A DNA stretch of 64,000 bases from Rubellimicrobium rubrum. Lineage in GTDB: Bacteria; Pseudomonadota; Alphaproteobacteria; Rhodobacterales; Rhodobacteraceae. A program made the translations under genes and the position numbers. The stretch covers positions 124,001 through 188,000 of the forward strand of contig NZ_VDFU01000007.1 of the NCBI RefSeq assembly GCF_006152115.1. The letters are read 5' to 3'. The stretch's first letter is position 1, and each line of letters opens with the position of its first letter. The notes under the pieces were generated by a model. The model was given only the letters and a program-made list of their open reading frames with translations, ran no database searches and was not told where the DNA came from. Positions 53,433 to 62,424 of this stretch are shown here, in pieces.

Positions 53433-54310
53433 TCATGCCCCTCCACCATTCGGCACCACTTCACACGCGTCGGTCACAAGGTTGAGGAGGGGCGCTTCAA
53501 GCTGCCCTGGACCGGCCCAGACCGCCGGAAAATCCGGCGGCCCGTCAAAGCGCAGTACGATCATGTTCCCCAGCGTACGACCAGTCAGGTCCTGCATGCC
53601 TTGATCATCCCGCAGGGCTGACCGGCGCGGGCCGATGGGCCTGCCCTCGGACAAAGCTGAGCAGCCGTTGCATCATCGTGGCATTGCGTTCCGCCAATTT
53701 CAGCGCCCGCGTAATCACCCGCTGCAAAGGCTCGTCCGGCAGTCGTCGCCGCACGATGCCCGGCCCGGCCACGAGAGGGGTGGGCAGCTCGGCGAAGTCA
53801 GCCGCGAAGCCGCCAGTCACCCGACCCATCAGGCTCAGACGCTCCATCGACTGGCCGTGACCGTGCGCCTGCTGTCCCAGGTCCGCGTCAGGCACCGCGC
53901 CGCCCTCGAAGACCCTCGCCAGCAGCCCGGCGGGCCGCCATCCTCTCCTATGACGGGCATGTAGTTCAGATCCACCTCACTCCGCTCGGGGCGGCGATAG
54001 GGATGCATGGTGATTCGCATGCCGCGAAACGGAATCGCTCCTCCGGTCAGGCCGCGCGTCAGCACCACGCGGAGGAAGTTGGCGGCTTCAGCACGGGCAT
54101 GCCGAGGATGCCCGGATTCAGACCGGGCGCTACCTGGGCACAGCCATCATTGTAGATGGGGATGCCCCGTTCACCCCACATGAGAGACATGGGCAAGGGT
54201 GCACAGAGCATGACCCCAGCCGCCGTTCAGACATTCTGCGGCCAGTTCTCGACTGGCCCCGGCAGATGGGTCGACCAGTCGCACGCTGCGATCAGGTCGG
54301 CATTTTCTCC
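53433..54310 (-). pseudogene. Decayed PAS-type sensor histidine kinase
   Basis: Reading the minus strand from about 54310, fragments in three frames line up with one sensor kinase. DWSTHLPGPVENWPQNV is followed by an in-frame stop. Next come PLPMSLMWGERGIPIYNDG (PAS start) and, after a shift, EAANFLRVVLTRG and PYRRPERSEVDLNYMPVIG. After another shift follow MGRVTGGFAADFAELPTP (dimerisation region, where active kinases have GGVAHDFNN) and LLSFVRGQ; after a third, PGQLEAPLLNLVTDACEVV (start of the ATPase domain). The phospho-histidine is gone and the ATPase domain is cut off at 53433. At least three frameshifts and one stop. Confidence 0.85.
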
Positions 54311-54871
54311 CTCAGTTATCGGGAGGCTGGGCCCCGCGCCTTCGAGCCGTGCCTGCGGGTAAGGGTCACTTCGCTAGTGGCTCGCTCCGCCGATGACAGG
54401 CCGTCCCGTGTACATCCTGACGAAGAAGCGAGCAGGCAGGACCTCGGCGGCTAGCGAGCAATGCCCCGCGCCCCGCCCGATAGAACAAGGCCCGCGCAGG
54501 GCACCAGGTCGGGAAGGGGACTTCAGCTTGGGCACGGTTAGCCACCCTGTGGGCGCTTCTACCGCCCAGCAACGCTGGCTAGGGTGCGCGACAGGGTGCA
54601 AGCAGGCCTCAGACCGCTCTTTCCTTTCTCGTGCGTGAGCAGGCTGGACCAGCGAGGGACAGACGGCGGTCCACCGAACCTCATCTCGATATGATCGCTC
54701 ATAGAACTAGGCTGATATCCATCCTCCACACCGCGGATACCGCCTCTCCCGCCATCGATGAGGCGACACCGACGAACGGAGCGCTGGTCGCACGCCAGAG
54801 CGGGCCTTCGTCGCTCAGAGCCCGATCTCGGGCCGGCGCCACACGGACGCTGGATAGCACCCTGCCCCGCC
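54311..54871. other. Gene-poor stretch beyond the kinase pseudogene
   Basis: About 560 bp with no recognisable protein on either strand. It may hold further debris of the decayed kinase or of a lost neighbour. No repeats bounding an insertion element were seen. Confidence 0.4.
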
Positions 54872-55687
54872 CTAGAAGCCGAGCGTCCGCATGAGAGCCC
54901 GGTTCGTCGCAACGGCAGTCGCAGGATCGGCTGCCGCCTCGTCCGACTCTTCCTCGACCACGACCCAGTGATTGAAGCGCGGGGCTTCGTTCAGCACCTC
55001 GAGCACGGCCCCGATGTCGCACCCTCCCTGCCCCAGCATGGCCCATCGTCCCCGGGCGTCGGCATCCTTGAGGTGAAGGTATCGGATCCGGTCCCGATGG
55101 GCCCGCAAGGTGTCGAAAATGTCCGCGTGACCCCGCAGAATATGCCCTGTGTCCGGAACCCATCCCACACTATCCCTGTCCAGAAGCGAGAACATCCGGT
55201 CATAGTCAGCCCGATCAAACAGAAGCGTGTTGCGATGGGAGCTTGGATGAATCGCCACTTCGACACCCACTGTCGCTCCCAACATGGCCGTCCGATTGTA
55301 GATCTCGGCGGCCACCGCGAGCTTGTCATCCCTGGGTCCGCCAGTCACGGCAGTCGCCGATCCGAGCGAGATTACGGCACCCGGGAAGTGCGCGACGAAG
55401 TCGAGCCAGTGCCGCAGGCCTTCCAGGTCCCCCTCCGCTCGGTCCCGCTCAGTGAAGCCGCTTGCCGACGACACGGCGACCGCGACCAGCTCGAGTCGAT
55501 GGCGGTCCAGAGTGCAGGCTAACCCGCCCGGATCATCGCTGTAGCAGCCGAGCATCGCGTCGCTGATCTCGATCCCGGCGTAGCCTGCGGCAGCGATCGC
55601 CCCAATCACGTCATCGGGCCTGTCCCGCCATGCCGGCCCGAGCATTTCCCAGGTGTAGGTCTGGCAGGCTATCCTAAGGTCCTTCAA
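54872..55687 (-). CDS. Sugar isomerase/epimerase (xylose isomerase-like TIM barrel)
   Basis: 271-residue AP-endonuclease-2/IolE-type TIM barrel. Seen: IACQTYTWEMLGPAW at the N-terminus, GYAGIEISDAMLG, GVEVAIHPSSHRNTLL (Glu/His metal region), VGWVPDTGHILRG, RYLHLKDADARG and VVEEESDEAA. This fits a metal-dependent isomerase, epimerase or inosose-dehydratase-like enzyme. TTG start with GAGGGA upstream. No operon partner adjacent; substrate unknown. Confidence 0.85.
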   Translation of the reverse strand: MKDLRIACQTYTWEMLGPAWRDRPDDVIGAIAAAGYAGIEISDAMLGCYSDDPGGLACTLDRHRLELVAVAVSSASGFTERDRAEGDLEGLRHWLDFVAHFPGAVISLGSATAVTGGPRDDKLAVAAEIYNRTAMLGATVGVEVAIHPSSHRNTLLFDRADYDRMFSLLDRDSVGWVPDTGHILRGHADIFDTLRAHRDRIRYLHLKDADARGRWAMLGQGGCDIGAVLEVLNEAPRFNHWVVVEEESDEAAADPATAVATNRALMRTLGF

Positions 55688-56252
55688 GGCATCCCTCGTG
55701 CGCTTACGCGGAAGATGAGCACCGATCCGACAACCTGTCCATCCAACGGCGGGTTTGAAGCCATCTTGATTCCGCCCGTCTGACCATGGCAGCCCGTCCT
55801 GACGATGCCGGGTCCCTGGGACGTCGCATCCGATTGCCCGTTGCGACGGGCGCCGAACCCGTCACCACTCGCCCTGCTCTGGTAGAGGCGAATGGTTCAG
55901 TCTGGGACTCAGGCGGCGCGGGTAGACGAAGTCTACGATCATCAAAATCGGTCGGAAGCAGATCACGTGGGTCAGTCGGCCCCGGGCACCGGCGCAAATC
56001 GATACCAGGCAGTCAGGCCAAATCTCATTAACGTTGATGAGTAAATCAGGACGTATCTTCAAACTCTGGTAGGACACATAGAGTAGGTCAGTGGTTGACG
56101 TGAGGGTCAGAAGACCCCCGAGCCATCGTCCAGCCCTGCGGCGTGAGCCGGCGGTAGGGCGGACCGGGGGGTACGTCCCGATACCCCAGTCGACGCTCGG
56201 AAATCCGTTCAACAACAATTGTGCCGCGCTGGCCGCGGCAGGAGTTCGTGTC
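55688..56252. other. Divergent intergenic region with an 18-bp palindrome
   Basis: About 565 bp between the isomerase gene (minus) and the chemoreceptor (plus). It contains CTCATTAACGTTGATGAG (56024-56041), symmetric except for one pair and with a central CG like LacI-family operators. No gene recognised. Confidence 0.45.
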
Positions 56253-57935
56253 GTGCCCGATACCTCCACTCGCCGCAGGAGCCGACTGCAGAGCATCGTC
56301 GTCCGCATCATCCTCATCCAAGGGCTGAGTTTCATCGCCATGATCGCGATCACGGCTGCGAGTTTCTGGGGCAACAACGAGATCGCGTGGCGCATGAAGT
56401 CGGTGCATCAGGATCGGGTGGTGCCACTCGTCCAGATCCGCAACGTGGCCGACACCTACGCCGTCGAGGCTCCGCTCGCCCTGAGGACCGCCTTCACGGA
56501 AACACCGGACTGGCCCGAGATCCAACGGCGACTGTCAGAGGCGCGGCAGGTCGGCTCGACTAATTGGGACGCCTATCTCGCGACTTACCTGACGGAGGAC
56601 GAGAAGCGTCTGATCGCGGAGGTGGCTGTCACCAAGGTGGATGCCGATGCCGCGCTGGACAGATTGCAACGAATTGCCGAGGCGCGCGATCCGGCGAAGG
56701 CACGGCAGATCCTCGAGGACATCTACTTTCCCCAGATCGCCCCGCTGCGCGAAACGCTCGGACGTCTTTCGGGCTATCAGGAGGCAGAGGCCGAACGTCT
56801 CACCAGGACCGGGCTTGCGCTCTCCGAAACGATAGCAAAAGGCACCGCGGCCCTGAGCGTCACTATGATCGTGCTGTCGCTGGTGTTGGTGCTCGTTTTC
56901 GGCGCGCGGCTTCGGCGGAGGCTTGGCACGGCGGTGGACCTGGCCGAACGGGTTGCGTCTGGCGACCTTCGCACATTGGCTGCCATTTCTCGGGACGAGG
57001 TAGGCGACGTCTGCGCTGCGCTGAACCGGATGGTCGAGCAACTACGGGGCGTGGTCGGTCAGGTGACCGAAGCCTCCGAGCGGATGGCCGCAGGATCAGA
57101 CGAACTCGCCGCCACCGCGCAGCAGCTGAGCCAAGGCGCCACCGAGCAGGCGGCCTCGACCGAAGAGGCCTCTGCGACCGTGGAACAGATGGCCGCAAGC
57201 ATCCGGCAAACGGCCCACAGCGCCGAGGCCAGCAAAGCCATGGCCCGGCAATCACTGGAGAGCGCTCGAGAGGTGGGCCGGTTGGCTGCAGGATCACTGG
57301 ACAGCTCCGAGGCGATCGCGAAGCAGATCCTCGTCATCCAGGAGATCGCGCGGCAGACCGACCTCCTTGCCCTCAACGCCGCCGTAGAGGCCGCCCGGGC
57401 CGGGGAACACGGGCGCGGCTTCGCCGTCGTGGCCTCCGAGGTCCGCAAGCTGGCGGAGCGCAGCCGGACCGCGGCCGTCGAGGCGGCACAACTCTCGGCC
57501 CGAACCATGGCCGGCACACGGGAAACAGGGCCGAAGCTGCAGGTCCTGATGAATGACATGGAGCAGACGGCCCAGTACGTCGCCCAGATCTCGAACGCCA
57601 ACCACGAGATGGCGGGCGGCGCTGGGCAGATGGTTCAAGCGATCGAGCAACTGAACGACGTCACCCAGCAGAACACCGCGGCCTCTGAACAGGTGTCCGG
57701 GACGGCTGTCAATCTGGCCAGCCGAGCGCATGGCCTCCTGACCGCGATGAGCTTTTTTCGTTTGGAAGCCAAACCGGAGCTGGCGCCCGGTCAGCGCAAC
57801 CACCGAGTGCAGCCCCAGGCCAGGTCCCAACCCGTGACTAACTCGATGAGGCCGGCCCAGAAACTACTGGAGCTGGAGCACGGAAGTGTACCTCGACGAG
57901 CTTCGCCGTCGATCCGCCAAGTCGGGGCCGTTTGA
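56253..57935 (+). CDS. Methyl-accepting chemotaxis protein
   Basis: 560-residue chemoreceptor. TM1 (~16-38, [21 protein letters not shown]), a periplasmic four-helix-bundle sensor (~40-215), TM2 (~220-240), a HAMP domain, then a signalling hairpin whose tip reads [33 protein letters not shown] 56253 with GGAG eight bases upstream; an in-frame extension of 54 residues is not receptor-like. No C-terminal CheR-docking pentapeptide and no che genes nearby, so it signals to a distant array. Ligand unknown. Confidence 0.92.
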   Translation: MPDTSTRRRSRLQSIVVRIILIQGLSFIAMIAITAASFWGNNEIAWRMKSVHQDRVVPLVQIRNVADTYAVEAPLALRTAFTETPDWPEIQRRLSEARQVGSTNWDAYLATYLTEDEKRLIAEVAVTKVDADAALDRLQRIAEARDPAKARQILEDIYFPQIAPLRETLGRLSGYQEAEAERLTRTGLALSETIAKGTAALSVTMIVLSLVLVLVFGARLRRRLGTAVDLAERVASGDLRTLAAISRDEVGDVCAALNRMVEQLRGVVGQVTEASERMAAGSDELAATAQQLSQGATEQAASTEEASATVEQMAASIRQTAHSAEASKAMARQSLESAREVGRLAAGSLDSSEAIAKQILVIQEIARQTDLLALNAAVEAARAGEHGRGFAVVASEVRKLAERSRTAAVEAAQLSARTMAGTRETGPKLQVLMNDMEQTAQYVAQISNANHEMAGGAGQMVQAIEQLNDVTQQNTAASEQVSGTAVNLASRAHGLLTAMSFFRLEAKPELAPGQRNHRVQPQARSQPVTNSMRPAQKLLELEHGSVPRRASPSIRQVGAV

Positions 57936-59025
57936 GCCACAGCTTGACTGATCAGGCCGATCCTCCAACGCCTGCTCGGCACGTCTCGAGGACAGTGCAA
58001 GAGGATCTTGCACCCTGGCCGAAGAGGGCGAGCCAAATGGAGGCATGTCGGTCCACGCCGACCATCAGCAGTCAAGTCTACAAGGCTTGTGGGCTGAACC
58101 TGTGGAAACGAGGGGTCGTTCAACCTTGCGCGGACGCTCGACTCGCGACGCTGCAAGCTGTCTTGTTGATCTTCGGGTGCCGGCGGTCGCCCATCCTTCT
58201 GCGATGGGCAAGATCCACCTATCGACGGGTCATCCCACCTTTGCGACCGCGCCAGATCGACGTCGTGCTAGCCCTGCCTTAACGAGGCCATTTCTGCCGA
58301 TCACACTGTCGCTGAACGAAGAATCAGAATTCCAGCACGCTGCCGGCGCCAATCGACCCGAGCCATTGTAGCAATTGCGGCCCGGTGCAAGGAGATGGAA
58401 GTGCCCGCTTTGGCCCTAGGGACCTAGGCCGATCCAGCCGCTAGGCCTGGGCAGGACCTTACCGATCCAGCAGGCCTCTGACGTCAGACGGTTTCGGCGA
58501 GCGACGCACAGAGCGTCGAACACCGCCGCTGCCCTTCCATGCGCCACGGTTCAGGGCTTTTGATCCGTCGCGAGCGACTCCTCAAAAGGGGATCCGATGT
58601 CGACTGTCTGCGCGTCGGCGTCAAGGCTGGGATCAGAGGCGATCATGAGAGGTTGATGCATCCGATACCGGAGGTGGTAGTGCCACCCTCCTTCAGGGTG
58701 ACACGATTCAGATGGTACTAGCCGACTACGGGAACGAGGCGAGGGCCCTCGGACCGGGCGGAGACCGTGAAATCGATGGTCACTGGTTGTGAACGATTCC
58801 TGACGTTCGTCGAAGCGCCTGAAGCAAGGATTCTGACCCTGCGCGCCAACTTGGAAACCACTCAGTTCGGGCAAGCCCGCCGCAGGAGTGAGGGAGCCAA
58901 GGCCGGCGCCTGTCCGCCGGCTCCCGCCCGCCAGCACGACCGCCAGGGAACCGTCACGCCTATCCTCGATTAAGCCGAACATAAAGCCGGCGTCAAAGGC
59001 CGCGAGATGGAGAGGCAGGTAGCCC
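57936..59025. other. 1.1-kb gene-poor region
   Basis: No protein family recognised on either strand. Contains a hairpin GTGCCACCCT-CCTTC-AGGGTGACAC (about 58682-58706, stem with one mismatch). Just before the next gene, GGAAC (58947-58951) is followed by N17-ATT, a weak near-match to an EcfG promoter. Possibly decayed sequence. Confidence 0.4.
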
Positions 59026-60030
59026 ATGGACGACATTGACACCTCACGACGTGCGTTCGTTACCACGGCAGGCGTTGCGCTGGCTGCAGGCGCTGCGGCC
59101 ACAGCGGCTGGACCCGCCCGGGCACAGGAGCAGAACGCCCCGGGCGCGCCGACCGCGCCGCGCGCAGCCAACTACCCGAAGCCGCCCTTCCCCGAGCAAA
59201 GCCAGCCCTGGCCGGGCCTCGCGTCGCGCATGGAGCCGCGACCCGACCATGGCGAAGAGAGCTATCGCGGCTCGGGCCGGCTTGCGGGCAAGCGCGCGCT
59301 CATCACCGGTGGCGACAGCGGAATCGGGCGGGCAGCCGCCATCGCCTACGCGCGCGAAGGCGCCGCGGTGGTGATCAACCACCTTCCGGAGGAGGAGCCC
59401 GACGCTGCCGAGGTCCGCGACCTCCTGACCAGCGAAGGCCACACCGTCATTTCCATGCCCGGCGACCTGCGCGACGAGGCGTTTTGCCGCCAGTTGGTGG
59501 AGGACGCAGCGCGCGAGTTGGGCGGCCTCGACATCCTCGTCAACAACGCCGCCCGCCAGCAGGCGCTAGCCACCTTTGAGGAGATCTCGCCCGAGGAGTT
59601 CGACGCCCATTTCAAGACCAACGTCTACGCCCCCTTCTGGCTCACCCAGGCAGCGGTCCCGCTCATGGGCCAAGGCAGCGCGATCGTGTTCACCTCGTCC
59701 GAACAGGCGGCCAATCCATCGCCCGAGATCCTGCATTACGCCATGACGCGCGCTGCGGTACTGAACTTCGCCAAAGGGCTCGCCAAGAGCCTCGCGCCGC
59801 GCGGCATCCGCGTGAACGCGGTGGCGCCTGGGCCATTCTGGACCCCGCTACAGGTGTCGGGTGGCGCCCTGCCCGAGAAACTGGTCACCTTCGGCTCCCA
59901 AACCCCGCTTGGCCGTCCTGGCCAGCCTGCCGAGATCGCGGGGCTTTACGTGGCTGCGGTCGACCCGGCCCTCAGCTACTCGACGGGGCAGATCTTCGGC
60001 GCAACAGGGGGTGGAGGCCAGCCGGCCTGA
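59026..60030 (+). CDS. Tat-exported SDR oxidoreductase with Arg in place of catalytic Lys
   Basis: 334 residues. A twin-arginine signal (TSRRAFVTTAGVALAAG) ends at ARA-Q, then a proline-rich spacer with PFPEQSQPWPG, typical of YghA-like SDRs, then a Rossmann domain: ITGGDSGIGRAAA, LVNNAARQ and VFTSSEQA (catalytic Ser region). The usual YxxxK reads Tyr238-A-M-T-Arg242, so the lysine that lowers the tyrosine pKa is an arginine. ATG 59026 with a GGCAGG site. Either an altered enzyme exported with bound cofactor or a non-catalytic binding protein. Confidence 0.87.
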   Translation: MDDIDTSRRAFVTTAGVALAAGAAATAAGPARAQEQNAPGAPTAPRAANYPKPPFPEQSQPWPGLASRMEPRPDHGEESYRGSGRLAGKRALITGGDSGIGRAAAIAYAREGAAVVINHLPEEEPDAAEVRDLLTSEGHTVISMPGDLRDEAFCRQLVEDAARELGGLDILVNNAARQQALATFEEISPEEFDAHFKTNVYAPFWLTQAAVPLMGQGSAIVFTSSEQAANPSPEILHYAMTRAAVLNFAKGLAKSLAPRGIRVNAVAPGPFWTPLQVSGGALPEKLVTFGSQTPLGRPGQPAEIAGLYVAAVDPALSYSTGQIFGATGGGGQPA

Positions 60031-60880
60031 GGTCGAAGGAGCGCCCCAACCACATGGTCGGGTGATTTGTGGACGCTCCCTGATGCCCGGTGCGCCTGAT
60101 CGTGCCAGGTGGACCCGGGAAGCCGGGACCTGGGCCGGATCGTCCTTCTGAGTAACCGCGGACACCGCAGACGCGGTCCAGGCCAACAGCAAGCCGTCGC
60201 GCGCGGCTTGCCGTGCCGCGCCCGCTACTGCCCCGGCAGCACCACGGAGTATGAGAGTATTGCCAAGATCCAGCGCGAGCCGATCACATTCCGCATGGCA
60301 GTACGTTCGTATGCTGGACATCCCCAGTAGGCTCCATTGTCGGGGCCTAACTCCATTCGCAGTGTGCCCGCCCGAGAGGAGGGGCAACGTCAGGTCTTCT
60401 GAACCTTACCTGCAAGCCGCGTTCTGCTGAACCCGATTGCCATTATCGTGCGTGCCAGCTGGGATGGCCGATCAGGTCTACAAAGGCGGAGTGGTTGCAA
60501 GCGCAAGATCCAGCTCAGCGCACCGGTAGGTCTCATGGCCTGCACACTGGCTACAGTGGGACCGTGGCCCGCAACGAGATGGCCTGTTCGGACACGGCTA
60601 CCCTGTCCTGGGGCGAAAGGCCCGCGGGTTGTGTTCCGGAGCGGATGACGGATGAGACTTGCAGATCACGTCCATAGGCAGATGCGTTTGGCCGAGGGAT
60701 GTGACGACCAAGTCCCGCCCTCACCTGGATTCCCGAGACGGGACTTCTCCCATTAGCACCCCACATTCGGGAACCCCGAATGAGTGGTAGTCTTGCGCAC
60801 TGGCACCTCGGGTCAGGTAAGGGCTTTGCAGGGACATTTCAGATCACGGCACCGCTGTCTGTCCGCCGGGTTCGTCCTTC
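60031..60880. other. 850-bp gene-poor region
   Basis: No recognisable gene or RNA. Two hairpins: AGTCCCG...CGGGACT (about 60710-60745) and a perfect 8-bp stem CATTCGGG-AAC-CCCGAATG (60764-60782). These lie about 100-170 bp beyond the stop of the minus-strand unknown gene and may help terminate it. Confidence 0.4.
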
Positions 60881-61306
60881 TCAGGCCGTCCAGGGGCGAA
60901 CGGATGCACCTATTGCGCCCAAGGCTGGCTCGTCCCGGGCCAACTCGGCGAACAGCGCCTGCAACCACTGGAATGGGACGACGGCGATGTGGCCCAGCTC
61001 CGCGCGAAGGTCGGCAGAGCCAGCATAGGCCAGTGCGGCGACTTGCAATTGGCGGTAAGCGCGCGCGTCCTCGGCCTTCAGTCGGCGAAGGACACGCGCG
61101 GTCAGGCCGAGCCGGGGCAACGACAAGGCGATACTCATGCAGGCTGCAATGTCCATAAGGATATAGTCGCCATCGCACTGGCAGGTCAGCCCCAAGGGCG
61201 TCATGGCCAGCAACCGCATCCGCTGGGCATGTTCGTCATAGGCCAGCTGAAAGGCTCGCGAGAGGCGGCGGGCTTGATGAACCGTGAAGTCGGCGATGAC
61301 CGCCAT
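60881..61306 (-). CDS. Conserved-looking hypothetical protein
   Basis: 141 residues, mostly helical, no signal peptide. Starts MAVIADFTVHQARRLSRAF and contains GDYILMDIAACMSIALSLPRLGL and ELGHIAVVPFQWLQALFAEL. Cysteines are few and no catalytic motif is visible. ATG 61306 has AGGAA eight bases upstream; 25 further in-frame residues upstream look non-coding. Next to a DUF1127 gene on the same strand. Family not recognised. Confidence 0.55.
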   Translation of the reverse strand: MAVIADFTVHQARRLSRAFQLAYDEHAQRMRLLAMTPLGLTCQCDGDYILMDIAACMSIALSLPRLGLTARVLRRLKAEDARAYRQLQVAALAYAGSADLRAELGHIAVVPFQWLQALFAELARDEPALGAIGASVRPWTA

Positions 61307-61390
61307 TCTCAGCGTTCCTGTCGGACATGGCACTGGGCTCGGTTTGGACCCGGAGGGAGGGTGAGTGAGGCTGGATTGCACCCCACCCGG

Positions 61391-61594
61391 TCAGCGCCGC
61401 TCAAGATGCTCGGTCGCCTGCAATAGGCCGATGTCGTCCAGCAGGTAAGGCGGCAGATCCCGCAGTTGGCGGGACGAACGGCGCTTGTCCTGGCGCGCCG
61501 CCCACCAGCGCACCAGTGATGCCGGCTGGAACCGGAGTGCCGAGACTGCCCGCTCTTCCGGAGAGCGCCTGCTGAAGGAGACCACGTCGGACAT
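61391..61594 (-). CDS. DUF1127 small protein (YjiS-like)
   Basis: 67 residues. The C-terminal RRSSRQLRDLPPYLLDDIGLL is the DUF1127 motif (L..L....L.DIG). Longer DUF1127 proteins have been linked to RNA and carbon/phosphate regulation in alphaproteobacteria. Lies upstream of the 141-residue unknown gene with an 84-bp gap. Ribosome site weak. Confidence 0.8.
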   Translation of the reverse strand: MSDVVSFSRRSPEERAVSALRFQPASLVRWWAARQDKRRSSRQLRDLPPYLLDDIGLLQATEHLERR

Positions 61595-62172
61595 GAGATC
61601 TGCACCCCTGGTCTTGCCGGCCAGTCCAAGGCGGAGCGGCTCGGTTGGCGGGCTGCTACAGGCCTGCTATCACAACTCCCTGACAAATCCCTGACGGTTC
61701 GGTGACATGAAACCGGATTCGACGCGGTGCAGGGCCGGACAGAGGCGGGCCATCCGCGGGTCCCGGTCCGATGCCCCAGTTCGCACGGAGAGCGGGCGGG
61801 CGGCCCGAAGGATGGCGGTCAAGGTGCTAGCCGGTGGCGCCGTGCTGGCCACCGGGCTGTCTGCTGCCGGGCAAAGCCGAATGAAGGACGTGACGGGCAT
61901 GGTCCGCGAGGCGTTCGAGAGGAGTGCTCGATTTGCGCGAGCCGGACTTGGCAGAGACCGCCAGATCGAAGAGGACCGGAAACGCGGTGCCCTGAACGGA
62001 GGCTGACCCGTTGACCGAGGGCGACCACAGGGCCGATCGGCTTCACGAGCCTGGCTCAACTCTTCACGCGCCCGATACAAACGTCCGTGAGGATGAGCTC
62101 GGAGCGACCGTCGTCATCGGCCCGTTACATGTAGTGCTCAGGCCTGATCCATCATCAGCCGGAGACGTAATC
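61595..62172. other. Gap with one doubtful small frame
   Basis: About 580 bp. A plus-strand frame 61707-62006 (99 residues; from 61812 it reads MAVKVLAGGAVLATGLSAAG, hydrophobic then charged) could encode a small membrane-anchored protein. It lacks a good ribosome site and any family match, so it is not called as a gene. Confidence 0.3.
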
Positions 62173-62418
62173 ATGGACCAGTGCCGAACCTGCCGAGAGG
62201 TGGTTCCGCAAGGCGCCAAGACCTGCGGCGACTGCGCCGATTACGAGAGGGCAACCCGCATCGCCTGCCGCGTCCTTGACGACTGCGACGTGCACAGCGG
62301 AGTTCTGGCCGCCTCCATTGGGGCCGAGATCGTCAAAGAAGTCTTGGTGCGTCGTCGTCTTAAGGCTGAGCCCTCCCCGTTGGCCCCTTCCGAGCCTCAG
62401 GCAAGCCACGCGGCCTGA
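62173..62418 (+). CDS. Small zinc-ribbon-like protein
   Basis: 81 residues. The N-terminus MDQCRTCREVVPQGAKTCGDC has two CxxC knuckles 12 residues apart, a probable zinc ribbon. A helical part (GVLAASIGAEIVKEVLVRRRL) and a Pro/Ser-rich tail follow. GGAGA eight bases before ATG 62173. Convergent with ppk2, six bp apart. Function unknown. Confidence 0.6.
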   Translation: MDQCRTCREVVPQGAKTCGDCADYERATRIACRVLDDCDVHSGVLAASIGAEIVKEVLVRRRLKAEPSPLAPSEPQASHAA

Positions 62419-62424
62419 TGCGGC

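Noticed and set aside
57936-59025. Insertion sequence remnant
   Set aside because: No terminal inverted repeats, target duplication or transposase motif could be identified.
58551-59171. A 206-codon minus-strand frame upstream of and into the exported SDR gene
   Set aside because: It overlaps the SDR signal-peptide region antisense and shows no family similarity.
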